From: Desulfotomaculum sp.
GTDB lineage: Bacteria > Bacillota > Desulfotomaculia > Desulfotomaculales > Ammonificaceae
DNA: 17,250 bases
Assembly: GCA_012961725.1 (NCBI GenBank)
Contig: DTYU01000131.1
Location: 1 to 17,250, forward strand
Reading direction: 5' to 3'
In this document: positions 15,209-17,250 of the stretch, piece by piece
Numbering within the stretch: the first letter of the stretch is position 1
Layout of the letters: each line of letters opens with the position of its first letter
The notes under the pieces: generated by a model
Databases searched by the model: none
What the model saw: the letters and a program-made list of their open reading frames with translations, nothing else
What the model was told of the DNA's origin: nothing
Made by a program: the position numbers and the translations under genes

Positions 15209-15237
15209 AATATACTATAAAACACCATCCCCGTAAA
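15209..15237 (-). promoter_or_regulatory. Sigma-A-type promoter for the LytS/LytTR operon
   Basis: On the minus strand, TTTACG (15237-15232) and TATATT (15214-15209) are separated by 17 bases, in an AT-rich stretch 36 bases ahead of the kinase ATG. It matches the -35 consensus at four of six positions and the -10 at five of six. It could drive the kinase, its regulator and, by read-through, the acpS-to-hydrolase genes. Confidence 0.6.
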
Positions 15238-15259
15238 CGACATTCTTCGGGAGAAACCA

Positions 15260-15288
15260 AACCATGTTGTAAGAGGGGTAACCATTGC
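15260..15288 (-). promoter_or_regulatory. Candidate LytTR-type operator (two direct repeats)
   Basis: The plus strand reads AACCATGTT at 15260-15268 and AACCATTGC at 15280-15288. These share AACCAT with a 20-base start-to-start distance, about two helical turns, and lie roughly 58 to 86 bases upstream of the predicted transcription start of the kinase operon. LytTR regulators bind such spaced direct repeats. The match to any specific consensus was not tested. Confidence 0.35.
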
Positions 15289-15342
15289 TCCCAAAACTTT
15301 CTAATTCTTTGTGAGCCGGTGGCCTTCACCCCGCGTTTGCAG

Positions 15343-15371
15343 TTGATTTTTCGTCTTCCCCGTGGTAGAAT
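15343..15371 (+). promoter_or_regulatory. Promoter of tRNA-Val
   Basis: TTGATT (15343-15348), 17 bases, then TAGAAT (15366-15371), with TGG directly before the -10 (extended -10). It is placed so that transcription would start a few bases before the mature tRNA at 15381. Confidence 0.75.
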
Positions 15372-15380
15372 TAAGGGGCC

Positions 15381-15455
15381 GGGCGCGTAGCTCAGGGGGA
15401 GAGCGCTTGACTCACATTCAAGAGGTCGCAGGTTCAAAACCTGCCGCGCCCACCA
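15381..15455 (+). tRNA. tRNA-Val (anticodon CAC)
   Basis: Complete cloverleaf: acceptor stem GGGCGCG (15381-15387) with CGCGCCC (15445-15451), D arm GCTC/GAGC, anticodon stem CTTGA/TCAAG with loop CTCACAT (anticodon CAC, decoding GUG), and T arm GCAGG/CCTGC with loop TTCAAAA. The discriminator A is followed by an encoded CCA (15453-15455). It is the only plus-strand gene. It has a promoter directly upstream, and a tyrosine integrase ends 14 bases downstream, so its 3' end is the likely integration site of the element on the right. Confidence 0.96.
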
Positions 15456-15469
15456 GGTTTCAATGATTC
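15428..15469 (+). other. Probable attachment site (tRNA 3' end / element junction)
   Basis: Integrases of this type commonly recombine at the 3' part of tRNA genes and leave the tRNA intact, with the integrase gene immediately beside it. The T arm and acceptor end of tRNA-Val followed by the integrase stop codon at 15470-15472 fits this. The exact core is unknown because the matching second copy at the far end of the element lies outside the window. Confidence 0.55.
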
Positions 15470-16780
15470 TTAGCGGTCGGAGTGCACAAAAAGTGCACAA
15501 TCGCCTTTGCCGGGAGAAGGTGAGTCTTCGTTCCCGGCTTTTTCTTCCCACATGTACCGGTGGAACTTCTCCGAAACCTCGTTCTTCGAATCGCGTACGG
15601 TGCCGACGTACGTCTTCAGCGTGAAGGCGGCATCCTTGTGTCCCAGCCGCTCAGCGACTTTTTTAACGTCGACGCCGGCGTGTACCAGCAGCGAAGCGTG
15701 CGTGTGCCGCAACAGGTGTAGTCCGATATGCGGAAGACCGGCAACCCGCAGCCCGGCCCGCCGCAGCGCGGGTTTGAAGTACCGCTGCACCAACCGGTCC
15801 GGGTCGAATTTGCCGCCCAATTCACTCGCAAAAACCAGCCCTTCGTCCCGGTAAGCATCCCCGGCTCTCAGCTTCTCTAGCGCCTGCTTCTGCCGCTGGC
15901 GCTCTAAAGCCGCTATCACATCGGGGTCGACGTCCACGATCCGGAAACCCGCCTGCGACTTCAGCGGGCCGAACTTTAGGCCTTCACCCTTTTTGCGGAC
16001 GATTTGTCTCGCTACCCTGATCGTCTTTGCTTCAAAATCGACGTCCGACCATTTCAGCGCGAGAACCTCGGAGACCCGCAACCCGGTGCCGAGCACGACT
16101 ATGTAAAGCTCGATAAACCGATCATTGTGGTTTTTCCTCAAGAAAAGCTTAATCTCCGCCCGATTCAGTACTACCACCTGGTTCGTAGGTTTGTCGAAGT
16201 CTTCATTGAAGACCTGGCCGTTATTCTGCGGCCTGATCTCTTTGTCGATCGGGTTACTCGACAGAATCTTCGACACCGTCACCGCGTGCTGGAAAATCAT
16301 GAAGAGCAAGCTGTGGATGTACTGCACCGTGCGGACCGACAGACCGCCTTCTCCGCGCTTGCGACCGCGTTCGAGGAGTTCCGCATACAGCCGCTCAAAG
16401 TGGTACGGCTGCAGTTCACACATACGGTACCCTCCCAACCTGGGTATCACGTGCTGAAAAAGCAGCGAACGGTAACTCTCCGTAGTGCTTTCGCGCAGCC
16501 TGCGGTTCCCCGAACGAATTTTAAGCCAATCTGTGATGTACACCTGTAACGCGACCTCACTTCTCTCAGTTCTTGAGTGCTTACCTTCATCGATTTCCCG
16601 CAGAACCTGCCTCAGTCGCTTCTCCGCCTGTTTCTTCGTGCCGTGAAAGCGCTCGCTCTTCTGCCGCCGCTTTCCGCCTGACGCGGGCACATCCCATCGC
16701 AGAAGATAAACGCTGTCTTTGACGATTTCCTGGACCGAACCAGTCCCCTTCGGCCGCCGGTTTTTGTTTCGCCCGGCCAA
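15470..16780 (-). CDS. int: Tyrosine recombinase / phage-type integrase
   Basis: A complete 436-residue site-specific integrase. The N-terminal arm-binding region (about 12-65) is followed by a SAM-like core-binding domain (about 75-170) and a catalytic domain (about 205-405) with R235 (GTGLRVSE), K274, H355 and R358 (HLLRHTH), H381 (RLGHKD) and nucleophile Y391 (TLKTYVGT). All are present, so it should be active. The start is TTG at 16778-16780, with a full AAGGAGGTGA ribosome binding site inside the last codons of the excisionase-like gene, which ends two bases earlier; the two genes are coupled. It is transcribed toward tRNA-Val, the usual layout at an integrated prophage or ICE end. The C-terminal tail is encoded by a repeated GTGCAC segment (15481-15500). 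Confidence 0.95.
   Translation of the reverse strand: MAGRNKNRRPKGTGSVQEIVKDSVYLLRWDVPASGGKRRQKSERFHGTKKQAEKRLRQVLREIDEGKHSRTERSEVALQVYITDWLKIRSGNRRLRESTTESYRSLLFQHVIPRLGGYRMCELQPYHFERLYAELLERGRKRGEGGLSVRTVQYIHSLLFMIFQHAVTVSKILSSNPIDKEIRPQNNGQVFNEDFDKPTNQVVVLNRAEIKLFLRKNHNDRFIELYIVVLGTGLRVSEVLALKWSDVDFEAKTIRVARQIVRKKGEGLKFGPLKSQAGFRIVDVDPDVIAALERQRQKQALEKLRAGDAYRDEGLVFASELGGKFDPDRLVQRYFKPALRRAGLRVAGLPHIGLHLLRHTHASLLVHAGVDVKKVAERLGHKDAAFTLKTYVGTVRDSKNEVSEKFHRYMWEEKAGNEDSPSPGKGDCALFVHSDR
15481..15500. repeat. Repeated AGTGCACAA motif in the integrase 3' end
   Basis: AGTGCACAA occurs at 15481-15489 and 15492-15500. Each holds the palindrome GTGCAC, so the pair can also form a hairpin with an AAAAA loop. 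It lies 26 bases past the tRNA, inside the last codons of the integrase gene. It may be an integrase or excisionase binding site, or may act in termination. Function is inferred from position only. Confidence 0.5.
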
Positions 16781-16782
16781 CG

Positions 16783-16998
16783 CTAATTCACCTCCTTGCC
16801 TTCCCGGCCGGGCTCGGGAAGATTATATCTTCCTGCCAGCAGGTTTTCAACGATTTGCAGCGGAATAACTATCCGTCGACCAACCCGAATGTGCGGAATT
16901 TCCCCGCGTTTTATCGCACCATACGCTGTCCCGCGGCCGATGCCGAGGATGTGCGCAAACTCATCAACAGTGTATGTCTTCTTATTGCTCAAAAGCAT
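16783..16998 (-). CDS. Small helix-turn-helix protein, excisionase-like
   Basis: A 71-residue protein with the MerR-like winged HTH used by excisionases: YTVDEFAHILGIGRGTAYGAIKRGEIPHIRVGRRIVIP, followed by a short helical tail. Such proteins bind and bend DNA at the attachment site, favouring excision or regulating the integrase. I choose ATG at 16996-16998, with GAGG six bases upstream. A TTG at 17008-17010 would add four residues but has no ribosome binding site. It ends two bases before the integrase start, and its final codons contain that gene's ribosome binding site. The direct pairing with an integrase next to a tRNA supports the excisionase role. Confidence 0.85.
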   Translation of the reverse strand: MLLSNKKTYTVDEFAHILGIGRGTAYGAIKRGEIPHIRVGRRIVIPLQIVENLLAGRYNLPEPGREGKEVN

Positions 16999-17250
16999 CA
17001 CCTTCCTCAATTGATGTCTTGAAAAATGTAAAGCTTGAAAAAGCCGCGCCGGCGCTCCCTGCCGTGCCTGGCCTCCAATGGTTCACATGCGCTCAAAACG
17101 CGCTACCCACGGTCACTCATCTACCGCACCTGCGGCCGCAGGGTTCTGTTGTTCTGCCCGCAACGCAGTCACGCAGCTTTCAGCAATATTCAGTTGTCAA
17201 GGATCAGTCGGTCATTCGAACTGCTACGCAAAAAAGTTCTTTTTTTAAAA
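16999..17250. other. Non-coding upstream region inside the integrated element
   Basis: No credible gene is seen in the last 252 bases. The stretch holds a 14-base perfect palindrome (CCTGCGGCCGCAGG, 17129-17142) and a small GCGC/GCGC hairpin around 17089-17103. On the minus strand it has CCTTGACAACTGAATATT (about 17185-17202), which resembles the CTTTGAAAACTGAATA sequences near Firmicutes rRNA genes and includes a TTGACA without a matching -10. At the edge is an A/T-rich tract. The promoter of the excisionase-integrase pair should lie here but I could not fix it. Confidence 0.5.

Noticed and set aside
15174..15551. N-terminal extension of the LytS-like kinase open frame
   Set aside because: It reads antisense through tRNA-Val and into the integrase tail; the well-spaced ATG at 15171-15173 and the promoter at 15209-15237 give a normal protein.
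17195..17200. TTGACA as -35 of the excisionase-integrase promoter
   Set aside because: No acceptable -10 lies 16-18 bases downstream on the minus strand.

Overview
The window looks like a chromosomal segment of a moderately GC-rich Gram-positive anaerobe of the Clostridia, most like the Desulfotomaculum/Pelotomaculum (Peptococcaceae) group. The lineage is inferred from four things: strong AGGAGG-type ribosome binding sites with very frequent TTG start codons; an ISLre2-family transposase; the acpS - NAD(P)HX repair - alr gene order typical of Firmicutes; and LysM-NlpC/P60 and LytS/LytTR-type proteins. I cannot name the species. Every protein gene lies on the minus strand. The only plus-strand gene is a tRNA.

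Layout from left to right. (1) Positions 1 to about 550: the 5' part of an ISLre2 transposase running off the left edge, with a leader that can fold over its own ribosome binding site. (2) 574-1629: a histone-deacetylase-fold amidohydrolase (AcuC/acetylpolyamine amidohydrolase type), preceded by a hairpin-rich stretch of about 185 bases. (3) 1816-5816: a tight signalling operon, in transcription order a membrane histidine kinase (HAMP, GAF, HisKA, HATPase), a single-domain receiver, and a receiver-HD-GYP protein. It reads as a phosphorelay ending in cyclic-di-GMP hydrolysis. (4) 5905-15173: a long co-directional set, in transcription order a LytS-like kinase and a LytTR regulator, acpS, a fused NAD(P)HX epimerase/dehydratase, alr, rtcB, cca, and a LysM-NlpC/P60 cell-wall hydrolase. 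It ends at a clear intrinsic terminator (5905-5927). Gaps are short or genes overlap, so much of it may be one transcript starting at a good promoter near 15209-15237. (5) 15381-15455: tRNA-Val(CAC) with its own promoter and encoded CCA. (6) 15456 to the right edge: the beginning of an integrated mobile element, with a complete tyrosine integrase ending 14 bases past the tRNA and a MerR/excisionase-type HTH gene directly upstream of it. The rest of the element is outside the window.

The housekeeping genes serve cell-wall precursor supply and turnover (D-alanine, peptidoglycan hydrolase), lipid carrier activation (AcpS), metabolite repair, and RNA maintenance (RtcB ligase and CCA addition side by side). 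Points worth a second look are the structured regions at 420-488 and 1650-1815, inverted heptanucleotide repeats flanking rtcB, a cysteine cluster in the LytS-like sensor, a candidate LytTR operator, an altered DxD motif in the CCA-adding enzyme, and the tRNA/integrase junction. No CRISPR array, rRNA or obvious defence system was seen.
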